This document shows, piece by piece, positions 8,083 to 15,189 of a stretch of 22,694 nucleotides of DNA. Under the pieces are notes generated by a model that saw nothing but the letters and a program-made list of their open reading frames with translations, had not been told where the DNA came from and ran no database searches. The position numbers were made by a program, and so were the translations under genes. How positions within the stretch are numbered: position 1 is the first letter of the stretch; every line of letters begins with the position of its first letter. Source of the DNA: an uncultured Nitrospira sp. (GTDB taxonomy: Bacteria; Nitrospirota; Nitrospiria; Nitrospirales; Nitrospiraceae). The stretch covers positions 1-22,694 of the forward strand of contig CAMLHQ010000050.1 in assembly GCA_946479785.1 (NCBI GenBank), read 5' to 3'.

Positions 8083-8111
8083 TTGACAGCCTTTTCGACG
8101 CTCACTTATGA
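7932..8111 (+). CDS. Small hypothetical ORF, doubtful
   Basis: An open frame of 59 codons beginning MTKMNKYCPRVNC and ending LFDAHL. It contains a plausible amphipathic helix (HLSDEAKKRSEEIYSLIL). I do not recognise it. Against it: no ribosome binding site before the ATG, A/T-ending codons unlike the neighbours, and a 3' end that overlaps the rhodanese promoter. An open frame of this length is not rare by chance. It could be a small accessory gene, a remnant, or nothing. Confidence 0.22.
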   Translation: MTKMNKYCPRVNCVEHLSDEAKKRSEEIYSLILTRSHREGLRKVCFVGANVDSLFDAHL

Positions 8112-8112
8112 T
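8083..8112 (+). promoter_or_regulatory. Near-consensus promoter of the rhodanese
   Basis: A perfect -35 TTGACA (8083-8088) and TATGAT (8107-8112) are 18 nt apart (TTATGA at 17 nt is the alternative). The start would be near 8119. An 11-bp dyad AGTCG-T-CGACT at 8115-8125 overlaps the predicted start and could be an operator. Confidence 0.7.
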
Positions 8113-8145
8113 CAGAGTCGTCGACTAAGAAGACCGGAGGCGATC

Positions 8146-8466
8146 ATGGGCTATACAATAACTCCACCTGAACTCAAAGCCAGACTGGAAAAAGGGGACA
8201 CGCTCGTCCTTTTGGATGTGCGGGAACAATGGGAGTTCGACTTAGCAAAACTCAATGGGTCGACGCTCATCCCATTGGGAACACTTCCCCAATCCCTGGC
8301 CAAGTTGAACCGCGATGCTGAAATTATTGCGATTTGTCACCATGGCATGAGAAGCGCGGACGCCACCAATTTCCTGCTTCAACAGGGATTCTCAAACGTT
8401 AAGAACTTAGTAGGTGGGATCGACGCCTGGTCAGCACAGGTCGATCGGTCAGTTCCGAGGTACTAA
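8146..8466 (+). CDS. Single-domain rhodanese-like sulfurtransferase
   Basis: A 106-residue rhodanese domain that moves sulfane sulfur through a catalytic cysteine, probably in the cytoplasm because no signal peptide is seen. The LLDVREQWEFD block (23-33) is the rhodanese N-terminal signature. The active-site loop is CHHGMRS with Cys64. The closing NLVGGIDAWS block is typical, so the domain is complete and should be catalytic. The donor and acceptor cannot be told from the sequence. The ATG at 8146 is well supported by GGAGG 5 nt upstream; an upstream extension of the frame to 8083 lies in the promoter. The gene stands alone, divergent from cutA and convergent with the epimerase. Confidence 0.92.
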   Translation: MGYTITPPELKARLEKGDTLVLLDVREQWEFDLAKLNGSTLIPLGTLPQSLAKLNRDAEIIAICHHGMRSADATNFLLQQGFSNVKNLVGGIDAWSAQVDRSVPRY

Positions 8467-8509
8467 TGCGGGCGCGGTGACAGCGGCGGAACAAACCCGG
8501 AGTGGTGTT

Positions 8510-9433
8510 TCAGCCCAAGCGTTCCCGAAAGTATTCCACGGTTTTTTTCAGTCCCTCACTTAGATCGGCTTTGGGTTCCCACGATAATTCGTGTCGCATT
8601 CTAGTGTTATCGATGACACTGCGAGCCTGCTCGCCTTTCTTGGCAGGACCGTGGACTTCTTTACACGTCGAGCCGGTGTGTTGGATCAAGATTCGAAATA
8701 GGTCGTTGACGGAGGTCTCGACACCGGTCCCCACGTTGTAGGTCCCCTGGGTTTCCTGCCCCATCACAGCAAGATTTGCTTCCACGACGTCTTCGACGAA
8801 CACAAAGTCTCGTGTCTGCCGTCCGTTGCCGTTGATCACGGCTTGCTCATTGTTCAGCATTTTTTGAATGAAGATAGCCACGACACCTGCTTCTCCTTCT
8901 GGATCCTGGCGCGGACCGTAGACATTCGCATAACGGAGGCTGACGACTTGAAGTCCGCTGCTTCGTTGATAGTATGAGAGATACTGTTCTCCGCAGAGCT
9001 TGCTTAAGCCGTATGGAGACAAGGGCCTCGTCACATGAGACTCTGGCGCAGGATAAATCTCCTGCTCTCCATAGATCGCTCCGCCGGATGAGGAAAAGAC
9101 GACTTTCCGCACTCCATGCTTGACCGCTTGCTGCAAGACGTTCAGCATTCCCAGGATATTGACCTGCGCGTCAAACATCGGATCCTCCACCGACTTGCGC
9201 ACGTCCATCTGCGCCGCTAAATGCATGACGACATTGGGCCGCTCATTGCGAAAGACCCGTTCCAGACGCCAGCTCTGGATGTCTAACTTATAAAAGCGGG
9301 CCGCCCGATTGATATTTCGACGTTTTCCCGTTGCGAGATTGTCAACAATGATGACTTCATGCCCTTCCTGGACAAGCCGATCAACCAGATGAGACCCGAT
9401 AAATCCCGCTCCGCCAGTGACTAATACTTTCAT
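8510..9433 (-). CDS. NAD-dependent epimerase/dehydratase (GalE-like)
   Basis: An extended short-chain dehydrogenase acting on a nucleotide sugar, most like UDP-glucose 4-epimerases. It probably supplies sugars for surface polysaccharide. Numbered from the ATG at 9433 it has 307 residues. The Rossmann motif GGAGFIG is at 7-13, and VDNLATGKR at 30-38 is typical of UDP-sugar epimerases. The SSS motif is at 114-116 and the catalytic YxxxK is Y141/K145 (YGLSK). The LRYANVYGPRQDP block marks the substrate domain. The exact sugar cannot be assigned. A TTG at 9454 extends the frame, but the ATG at 9433 has a GGGGGGAGG ribosome binding site directly before it. It is the last gene of the rny-tlyA run, 30 nt after tlyA. 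Confidence 0.9.
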   Translation of the reverse strand: MKVLVTGGAGFIGSHLVDRLVQEGHEVIIVDNLATGKRRNINRAARFYKLDIQSWRLERVFRNERPNVVMHLAAQMDVRKSVEDPMFDAQVNILGMLNVLQQAVKHGVRKVVFSSSGGAIYGEQEIYPAPESHVTRPLSPYGLSKLCGEQYLSYYQRSSGLQVVSLRYANVYGPRQDPEGEAGVVAIFIQKMLNNEQAVINGNGRQTRDFVFVEDVVEANLAVMGQETQGTYNVGTGVETSVNDLFRILIQHTGSTCKEVHGPAKKGEQARSVIDNTRMRHELSWEPKADLSEGLKKTVEYFRERLG

Positions 9434-9463
9434 GCCTCCCCCCATCGCATTCAAATCGCCGTC

Positions 9464-10303
9464 CTAAGAAGGACTGATTATACCCTGACGCCGAAAGCTC
9501 ACAAGAATTTCTCGATTCCCTTTTCTTCCTTTCACCGGAGAATCCAGTACGCCGGTAGCAGAGAGCCCAAGGCGAACCGCGCAATCGATCACTTTCTTGG
9601 TCACCGCCTTGCGCTGCGCCTCGTCCCGTACGATCCCTCCGGAACCGACCTGTCCTTTTCCCACCTCAAACTGCGGTTTGACGAGGGCGACCACGCTTGC
9701 ATCGTTGTGCAGGAGAGGCACCACGCTCGGTAGGACCAGCGTCAGCGAGATAAAAGAAACGTCGATCACAGCAAGATCGATCAGTTCAGGGATCAGCAAC
9801 CGGTCCACGTACCGGATATTGGTACGCTCGAGCAAAACCACCCGAGGGTCTTGACGCAACTTCCAGTCGATCAACCCATATCCGACGTCTACGGCATAGA
9901 TCCGCCTTGCACCCCGCTGCAAGAGACAGTCGGTGAAGCCGCCGGTAGAACAACCGACGTCTAGCCCGATCATACCGTGAGGGTCGAGAGAAAAAGCATC
10001 GAGTGCCGCCGCCAGCTTCTCGCCGGACCGGCTGACATATGGAGCGGCTTGTTTAATTTCGATCAGCGCATCGGATAAAACGAGCTTGGCCGGTTTGTCG
10101 ACAACGGCGCCGTTAACCAGCACGCCGCCCGCCAAGATCGTCCGCACCGCAACCTCTCGACTGGGTGCCAGGCCATGACTCACCACCAGGCGATCCAATC
10201 GGTCTTTTTGGTTTTGTGCTTTCCGATCCATGAGGTTTGAATGGGGATGGACGGGAGAGTGGGCGGCGTGAGATCGAAACTGAAGATCGTCAAGAGGACT
10301 CAT
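9464..10303 (-). CDS. tlyA: TlyA family rRNA 2'-O-methyltransferase
   Basis: An S4-domain plus FtsJ-type methyltransferase. TlyA in Mycobacterium 2'-O-methylates C1409 of 16S and C1920 of 23S rRNA; some homologues are listed as hemolysins. The protein has 279 residues from the ATG at 10303. The S4 RNA-binding domain begins at DRLDRLVVSHGLAPSREVA and includes ILAGGVLVNGAVVDKPA. The SAM motif is GLDVGCSTGGFTDCLLQRGA. Further family blocks are VYAVDVGYGLIDWKLR-like and ALVKPQFEVGKGQVG. The 10303 ATG overlaps the end of xseB by 14 nt, which suggests coupling. The ATG at 10231 matches the usual TlyA N-terminus better and would give 255 residues; I cannot decide between them. Confidence 0.93.
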   Translation of the reverse strand: MSPLDDLQFRSHAAHSPVHPHSNLMDRKAQNQKDRLDRLVVSHGLAPSREVAVRTILAGGVLVNGAVVDKPAKLVLSDALIEIKQAAPYVSRSGEKLAAALDAFSLDPHGMIGLDVGCSTGGFTDCLLQRGARRIYAVDVGYGLIDWKLRQDPRVVLLERTNIRYVDRLLIPELIDLAVIDVSFISLTLVLPSVVPLLHNDASVVALVKPQFEVGKGQVGSGGIVRDEAQRKAVTKKVIDCAVRLGLSATGVLDSPVKGRKGNREILVSFRRQGIISPS

Positions 10304-10535
10304 CCGCTACGTCGTCCTGCGAAAACGCATGAAGTCGCTTCTTGCCGTTCTTGTCTTGGACCAGCACTTCCACTTTGCGCTCGGCATCCTCTAGGATCTT
10401 GAGGCAGTTCTTGGAGAGACGGATGCCCTCTTCGAAGATCTTCAAAGACTCATCGAGCGGCAGATCGCCATTTTCCAATTCGCCTACGATCGCTTCCAAT
10501 CGCGCCATCGCCTGTTCGAACTTTGCTCCGCCCAC
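10290..10535 (-). CDS. xseB: Exodeoxyribonuclease VII small subunit
   Basis: Small subunit of exonuclease VII, which degrades single-stranded DNA from both ends together with XseA. The 81-residue protein has the family core FEQAMARLEAIVGELENGDLPLDESLKIFEEGI, where LE.GxLxLDESL is the hallmark, followed by a charged coiled-coil helix. The start is a GTG at 10535 with AAAGGA about 8 nt upstream. It follows xseA by 58 nt, and that gap holds a promoter with a perfect -10 (10570-10598), so xseB can be made independently of xseA. The C-terminus overlaps tlyA. Confidence 0.93.
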   Translation of the reverse strand: MGGAKFEQAMARLEAIVGELENGDLPLDESLKIFEEGIRLSKNCLKILEDAERKVEVLVQDKNGKKRLHAFSQDDVADESS

Positions 10536-10569
10536 GACGTACCTGTCCTTTCATCAACTGTGGGGCCTC

Positions 10570-10598
10570 ATTATACCCGGCATACGCGGGATTTTAAA
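10570..10598 (-). promoter_or_regulatory. Internal promoter upstream of xseB
   Basis: On the minus strand TTTAAA (10598-10593), a 17-nt spacer and a perfect TATAAT (10575-10570). The -35 element overlaps the xseA stop codon. The predicted start near 10563 leaves a leader of about 28 nt containing AAAGGA before the xseB GTG. Confidence 0.65.
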
Positions 10599-11967
10599 CC
10601 GACGGATCGGGCAAGACGTGCTTGACCGTACAGCCGAGCTGCCCCTGTGACAACCGCGCGACGATTTCCTCTCCGGGGTGGGTATCCTCGGCCCTTCGAA
10701 CGATCGTCCCATCACGTACTTTCGTGAGGATGCTATACCCGCGCCCAAGAATCGCCAAGGGGCTCAACTGCGTGAGTTGGGACGCGGTCGCCTCAATCTG
10801 TCGACGTCGCCGTTCGCTCAGCACGACAATTTGCCGCTCCAAACGCTTCATCAACTGCGGGATCATCGCCAGGCCGCGCTTGATCATGACCATCGGGTTC
10901 AACCCGGCCAACTCTCGCTGCCGGTTACGAACCAGTTCTCGATTTGCAATCACACGTTGACAGACCAGATTTTTCAAGCGATCTGTGGCTTCATCGGTCC
11001 GCTGTGATTCATCCTGTATCCGGAAGCGAATTTGTGCCAATCCGATGATATTCGTGTCAAGCCGCCGTTGTTCGAACAGACAATACCGCGCCATCGCTTG
11101 CGCAGTGCGGACCGTCAACTCCTGCAACCGCTCGACCACGTCAGCCAAGACCGGCACGACGGCTTCTGCCGCCGCCGATGGAGTCGCGGCTCGATGATCA
11201 GCTGCAAAATCCGTCAGCGTCACGTCGATCTCATGTCCGACAGCAGACACGACAGGGATGCGCGAGTCGGCGATCGCCCGCACGACGACTTCTTCGTTAA
11301 AACTCCAAAGATCCTCCAATGAGCCTCCGCCCCGGCCAAGGATAATCACTTCAGCGGCGCTGTGTTTATTCAGCAACGCTAGCGCATCGGCAATCCGCAG
11401 GGCTGCTCCCTCTCCTTGCACTGGGACCGGTACGAGGATTATGTGGAGTGTCGGCCACCGTCGACGGAGGACGGAAAAGATATCCCGGATCGCCGCGCCG
11501 GTCGGCGAGGTCACGACGCCGACGGTTCGCGGAAAAGCCGGCAACGCCTTCTTTCTGCTTTCATCGAACAGCCCTTCCGCAGCCAACCGTGCCTTGAGTT
11601 GTTCGAACGCCAACTGCAGCGCACCGATCCCTTTGGGCTCCACGGATTCAAGCACGATCTGATACTCGCCGCGTGGTTCGTAGACGGTCAGCCTGCCCCG
11701 TACCACGACGCACATCCCCTCTTGCAACGTGAACCGCATCCGTAGCGCACTCGATCGGAACAACACCGCCCGAATCTGGCTCGAGTCATCCTTGAGTGTG
11801 CAGTACACATGTCCAGAGCCCGGCATGCGAAGGTTTGAGATTTCTCCTTCGAGCCACAGGTCACAAAACTCGGATTCGATGGAGGTGCGGATTAACCCCG
11901 TGAGTTCGGAAACGGTCAGAACGTGCTTGGGAGGAATGAGCAACGTCTGTTGCTTCATGGCCGACAT
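10594..11967 (-). CDS. xseA: Exodeoxyribonuclease VII large subunit
   Basis: Catalytic large subunit of exonuclease VII, used in mismatch repair and removal of single-stranded DNA. The protein has 457 residues, the usual size. An N-terminal OB-fold domain (about 15-110) contains LTVSELTGLIRTSIE and WLEGEISNLRMPGSGHVYCTLKD. The catalytic domain follows with VGVVTSPTGAAIRDI, and the hallmark GRGGGSLEDLWSFNEE and AVGHEIDVTLTDFAADHRAATPSAAAE. After that comes a long basic coiled-coil segment, and the end is the LGRGYSILTK block. The ATG at 11967 is 3 nt after the ymdB stop, so the two genes are co-transcribed. Confidence 0.96.
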   Translation of the reverse strand: MSAMKQQTLLIPPKHVLTVSELTGLIRTSIESEFCDLWLEGEISNLRMPGSGHVYCTLKDDSSQIRAVLFRSSALRMRFTLQEGMCVVVRGRLTVYEPRGEYQIVLESVEPKGIGALQLAFEQLKARLAAEGLFDESRKKALPAFPRTVGVVTSPTGAAIRDIFSVLRRRWPTLHIILVPVPVQGEGAALRIADALALLNKHSAAEVIILGRGGGSLEDLWSFNEEVVVRAIADSRIPVVSAVGHEIDVTLTDFAADHRAATPSAAAEAVVPVLADVVERLQELTVRTAQAMARYCLFEQRRLDTNIIGLAQIRFRIQDESQRTDEATDRLKNLVCQRVIANRELVRNRQRELAGLNPMVMIKRGLAMIPQLMKRLERQIVVLSERRRRQIEATASQLTQLSPLAILGRGYSILTKVRDGTIVRRAEDTHPGEEIVARLSQGQLGCTVKHVLPDPSV

Positions 11968-11970
11968 CAG

Positions 11971-12750
11971 TTAGTCGAGAAGGCGAATCCGTTCGATCGA
12001 CAGGGCTTTGCCTATTCGCGCGTCGAGCTCAATGAGGGCAGCACAAAACACAGTCGGACCGGACGCCACTTCGAAGCGCCGCGGCATACCGGTCAGAAAC
12101 TTTTCAATCGCCAACTCTTTCTTCACACCGATGACGCCATGGAGAGGCCCGGTCATCCCGATATCGGTCAGATAGGCGGTGCCTCTCGGAAGAATCTGTT
12201 CGTCCGCGGTTTGCACATGCGTATGGGTCCCGACGACAGCCGTTGCTTCACCGTCTAGATAATAACCCATCGCCATTTTTTCAGACGTCGCTTCCGCATG
12301 CATGTCGACGAGCACGGCAGCGACCCGTGTTCTGAGCTTGGTCATTTCCCGCTTGGCAACCTGGAACGGACAATCCAGAGTCGGCATGTACACGCGGCCC
12401 ATCAACTGCAGAACGGCCAACTCTTCTCCACTTTTCGTTTCAATGACCACGCTGCCTTGCCCCGGTACATTCTCTGGATAGTTGGCTGGTCGAAGCAACC
12501 GGCGTTCTCGCGGAAAGTAATCGAGGATTTCTTTTTTATCCCAGGCATGGTTGCCGGTCGTGATTGCAGATAATCCCATGCCGAACAACTCCTCAGCCAG
12601 CTCGGGTGTGATGCCGAACCCTCCCGCCGCATTCTCGCCGTTCCCGATGACGACATCGATTTTGCGTTGAGACACCAGGCGTGGAACGGACCGAGCCACC
12701 GCACGCCGACCAGGCTCTCCCATGATATCGCCGATATAGAGCACCTTCAT
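11971..12750 (-). CDS. ymdB: YmdB-type metallophosphoesterase (TIGR00282)
   Basis: A binuclear-metal phosphodiesterase of the YmdB family. YmdB of Bacillus hydrolyses cyclic nucleotides and affects biofilm and motility decisions. The protein has 259 residues. Metal-binding motifs are in the expected order: GDIMGEPGR near the N-terminus, NGENAAGG, TTGNHAWD, DMHAEATSEK and GTHTHVQTADE. Its start overlaps the rny stop as ATGA. The adjacency of rny and ymdB is widely conserved in bacteria that have RNase Y, which suggests linked function in RNA turnover or signalling. The substrate here is inferred from the family only. Confidence 0.94.
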   Translation of the reverse strand: MKVLYIGDIMGEPGRRAVARSVPRLVSQRKIDVVIGNGENAAGGFGITPELAEELFGMGLSAITTGNHAWDKKEILDYFPRERRLLRPANYPENVPGQGSVVIETKSGEELAVLQLMGRVYMPTLDCPFQVAKREMTKLRTRVAAVLVDMHAEATSEKMAMGYYLDGEATAVVGTHTHVQTADEQILPRGTAYLTDIGMTGPLHGVIGVKKELAIEKFLTGMPRRFEVASGPTVFCAALIELDARIGKALSIERIRLLD

Positions 12751-14315
12751 TTGGCGTACTCGATATACCGGCTTTCGCGGATCACCGTGACCTTGATCTG
12801 GCCTGGATAGGTCAACTCCTGTTCGATCTTCTTGGCCAGTTCACGCGACAGCTGAAACGACTCGCTGTCCGTGACATCTTCCTGTCGAACGATCACGCGA
12901 ATTTCCCGTCCAGCTTGTATCGCGTATGCCTTCTGCACACCCTTTTGGGCATGAGCCAGCGATTCCAACTTCTCCAACCGTTTCACATACGATTCGAGCG
13001 CTTCTCGCCTCGCGCCCGGACGAGCAGCCGACAAGGCTTCCGCCGCTGCCACGAGGACCGATTCCGGGCAGATCGGTTCCACCTGTTCATGATGCGCGGC
13101 GATCGCGTTGACGATTTTCTCGCTCTCGCCGTATTTCTTGGCGATCTCCGCACCCAACATCGCATGCGGCCCTTCCTCTTCGTGGCTGACCGCCTTGCCG
13201 ATGTCATGCAACAGAGCTCCCCGTCTGGCCAGACGCACGTCCAGCCCCAGTTCGGACGCCATGATGCCGCAAATGTAGGAGGCTTCCCGGGCGTGATAGA
13301 GATTGTTTTGTCCATAGCTGGTCCGATACTTCAGCCGACCCAAGACCTTGATCAGTTCCGGATGGAAATCGGACAGACCAAGCTCAAAAATGATCTTCTC
13401 CGCTTCCTCATACATCAGCTTGTCGATGTCGACTTTTACCTTTTCGACGATTTCCTCAATCCGGGTCGGATGGATACGTCCATCGTGCATCAATCGCTCG
13501 AGCGACACCTTGGCAATCTCGCGCCGCAAAGGATCGAACCCGGAAATGATCACCGCTTCGGGCGTCTCATCGATGATCAGATCGATACCTGTGGCCGCTT
13601 CGATCGCCCGGATGTTGCGTCCTTCTCTGCCGATGATGCGCCCCTTCATGGCATCATTGGGGATCGGCACTACGGAAATCGTCGATTCGGAGACGTAGTC
13701 TCGCACCACACGTTGAATGGAGGTGGTGATAATCTCGCGCGCTTCCCGCTCCGCGTTTTCTCTGGCTTCTTCTAATGTCCTTTTTGCAATCCCTGCGGCA
13801 TCCAGGCGAGCCTGACTTTCCATTTCTTGAATGAGATGCTTTTTCGCCTCGTCAGCCGTCATCCCCGCGACGCGTTCCAGCGCTTCGCGATGTTCTTTTT
13901 CCGCCTGCGCACAGGCCGCTTCCTTCACCGTGAGCTTTTCTTCCTTCCTTATCAGTTCCAACTCGCGTTTTTGCGTATCAGCGTCCCGTTTGTCCAACGT
14001 GCCGATTCGTTTATCGATGGCCTCCTCCCGCTGCACCAGCCGCTTCTCAGTCGTCGAGAGGTCCGCCAACTTGGCTTTCTGTTCTTTTTCCAATTCCGCT
14101 TTGGACTGAAAGAGGAGATCCTTGGCTTCGAGCTTGGCTTCCTTGACGATATTTTCTGCTTCGCGCTGCGCGTTTTGGATTGCCTGGCGAGCCTGTTCTT
14201 CTTGCTGGGATTTTTTCCCGGCCGCTGATGACCGGCGGACGACTTCGAACAACCCCACTCCGAGCAATGCACCGACAAGTCCCACGAATATGTACACGAC
14301 AATGGAGGTCGACAT
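12747..14315 (-). CDS. rny: Ribonuclease Y
   Basis: A membrane-anchored endoribonuclease that initiates mRNA decay. Numbered from the ATG at 14315 it has 522 residues, the usual length. The domain order is: an N-terminal transmembrane helix (about 5-24, VVYIFVGLVGALLGVGLF), a long Lys/Glu-rich coiled coil (about 30-200), a KH domain with GRIIGREGRNIRAIEAATGID, and an HD domain with LLHDIGKAVSHEEEGPHA and IAAHHEQVEP. The closing TYPGQIKVTVIRESRYIEYAK segment is characteristic. The frame extends to a GTG at 14333, but AAAGGGG at 14330-14324 is placed correctly for the ATG at 14315. It is the first protein gene after the zapA spacer and overlaps ymdB by ATGA. Confidence 0.96.
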   Translation of the reverse strand: MSTSIVVYIFVGLVGALLGVGLFEVVRRSSAAGKKSQQEEQARQAIQNAQREAENIVKEAKLEAKDLLFQSKAELEKEQKAKLADLSTTEKRLVQREEAIDKRIGTLDKRDADTQKRELELIRKEEKLTVKEAACAQAEKEHREALERVAGMTADEAKKHLIQEMESQARLDAAGIAKRTLEEARENAEREAREIITTSIQRVVRDYVSESTISVVPIPNDAMKGRIIGREGRNIRAIEAATGIDLIIDETPEAVIISGFDPLRREIAKVSLERLMHDGRIHPTRIEEIVEKVKVDIDKLMYEEAEKIIFELGLSDFHPELIKVLGRLKYRTSYGQNNLYHAREASYICGIMASELGLDVRLARRGALLHDIGKAVSHEEEGPHAMLGAEIAKKYGESEKIVNAIAAHHEQVEPICPESVLVAAAEALSAARPGARREALESYVKRLEKLESLAHAQKGVQKAYAIQAGREIRVIVRQEDVTDSESFQLSRELAKKIEQELTYPGQIKVTVIRESRYIEYAK

Positions 14316-14333
14316 AGGACTGACCCCTTTCAC

Positions 14334-14892
14334 AATTGAGGCTCAAGAGCGCTCTCTCGGCCTCGCACGAAAGAATATTCACGATGGTTGTGTGAAGGAA
14401 AGCAGCAGGAAAACCGATAGGCAACGAGGACGGTCGACTGACGTAGCTATCGCAAGTGACGACTCCGGAAGGATGAACGTGTTGCTGGATCGACGGAACG
14501 AGCCTGTCTCCACACCAGGACCCTACTCTCCGCTCGGCAACAACGACTCACTCGCGTGATCCGTGAGCCGACCGAACGCAGGGGCAAGGGAACGACCGCC
14601 AGCCTGCCGTGGCCGAACTCCGATCCGGTCGGCAGCAAGCACTCTGCGACTCTACCCAGCATGGCAGCGAGGGTTGGCAATAAGAAAAGGACGGCCCCTT
14701 GCACAGCGCTCCACTTTCTGAACAGCACCAGCATCGACAAACCCACATCCATTCTTGCAGTCACGAAATCGTATCCCGGATTCGCTACCGGTTCGAGATT
14801 GAGTTAATCCTCATCCCTATCGTCATAGAACTGCTTCCACACACTTACCTAAGGTCACGATATCAAAGGCCTCTGGCCCTTTGCAAGCGCAT
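14334..14892. other. 559-nt gene-free spacer between zapA and rny
   Basis: No convincing protein gene lies here on either strand, yet the flanking genes on the minus strand are otherwise packed to overlap. The sequence stays G+C-rich and rich in inverted repeats. Near rny the minus strand has TTCCTT, 17 nt, TATTCT (a weak promoter candidate) and a 10-bp palindrome AGAGCGCTCT at 14346-14355. Many bacteria carry the 6S RNA gene downstream of zapA, so an RNA gene is the leading explanation. Two candidate structured regions are listed separately or in the findings. Confidence 0.6.
14431..14574 (-). ncRNA. Candidate structured RNA, possibly 6S RNA
   Basis: Minus-strand RNA over this span can fold into one long interrupted hairpin. 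The outer helix pairs 14574-14566 with 14431-14439 (9 bp). The next pairs 14556-14548 with 14451-14459 (9 bp). Then 14544-14538 pairs with 14481-14487 (7 bp), 14536-14532 with 14499-14503, and 14519-14516 with 14503-14506, which share position 14503. Asymmetric internal loops lie between them. A long rod with a large internal loop and the zapA-rny position both suit 6S RNA, which binds RNA polymerase. Helices of this length also arise by chance in G+C-rich DNA, ends are unknown, and I see no terminator. Identity as 6S is unproven. Confidence 0.33.
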
Positions 14893-15189
14893 TTATCGAA
14901 ATAGCGAGGTCGGAACCTGCTCTTCAATCGACTCCATCAGGGACGTCATCCGCCGTTCGACGTCGGCTTCACCCTGTGCGCGCTTCTTTTCCGCTTCAAA
15001 TAACTGATGAGCCAGATTGAGGGCCGTCAGTACCGCAAGTCTCGACGGCGTGGTCGTGTTCATTCCTTCGGCCAGGTGACGCATTTGCCCGTCCACAAAG
15101 CCGGCCAAGCGGCGAATGTAGTCTTCATCCGCCTCGCCTCTGATCGCATACCGCTGGCCATAGATTTCGACATCCGTCGTCTTAGTCAA
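14893..15189 (-). CDS. zapA: Cell division protein ZapA
   Basis: ZapA binds FtsZ and stabilises the Z ring at mid-cell. From the TTG at 15189 the protein has 98 residues. It has the ZapA N-terminal globular part (VEIYGQRYAIRGEADEDYIRRLAGFVDGQM), the conserved LAVLTALNLAHQLFEAE block, and a C-terminal coiled coil. The TTG start is supported by a perfect AAGGAGG (15202-15196) 6 nt upstream and by the fit to the family N-terminus; an earlier start at 15231 would put zapB sequence in the wrong frame. It overlaps the end of the zapB-like gene by 8 nt. The next 559 nt hold no protein gene. Confidence 0.93.
   Translation of the reverse strand: MTKTTDVEIYGQRYAIRGEADEDYIRRLAGFVDGQMRHLAEGMNTTTPSRLAVLTALNLAHQLFEAEKKRAQGEADVERRMTSLMESIEEQVPTSLFR

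Noticed and set aside
12915..13775. Long plus-strand open frame (286 codons) opposite rny
   Set aside because: It is antisense to the KH and HD domains of RNase Y, which explain the sequence completely; no family motif is seen.
14346..14355. 10-bp palindrome AGAGCGCTCT upstream of rny
   Set aside because: Too short and unaccompanied by a clear promoter to call an operator; mentioned only as part of the spacer description.
14447..14764. Minus-strand frame of 105 codons in the zapA-rny spacer with a hydrophobic N-terminal stretch (LFLLPTLAAMLGRV)
   Set aside because: GTG start without a ribosome binding site, a second half made of Arg/Ser-rich non-protein-like sequence, and overlap with the best RNA helices. 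A decayed membrane-protein gene cannot be fully excluded.
14790..14796. GGTTCGA on the plus strand, resembling a tRNA T-loop
   Set aside because: The flanking bases do not pair as a 5-bp T-stem, and no acceptor, D or anticodon arms can be built around it.
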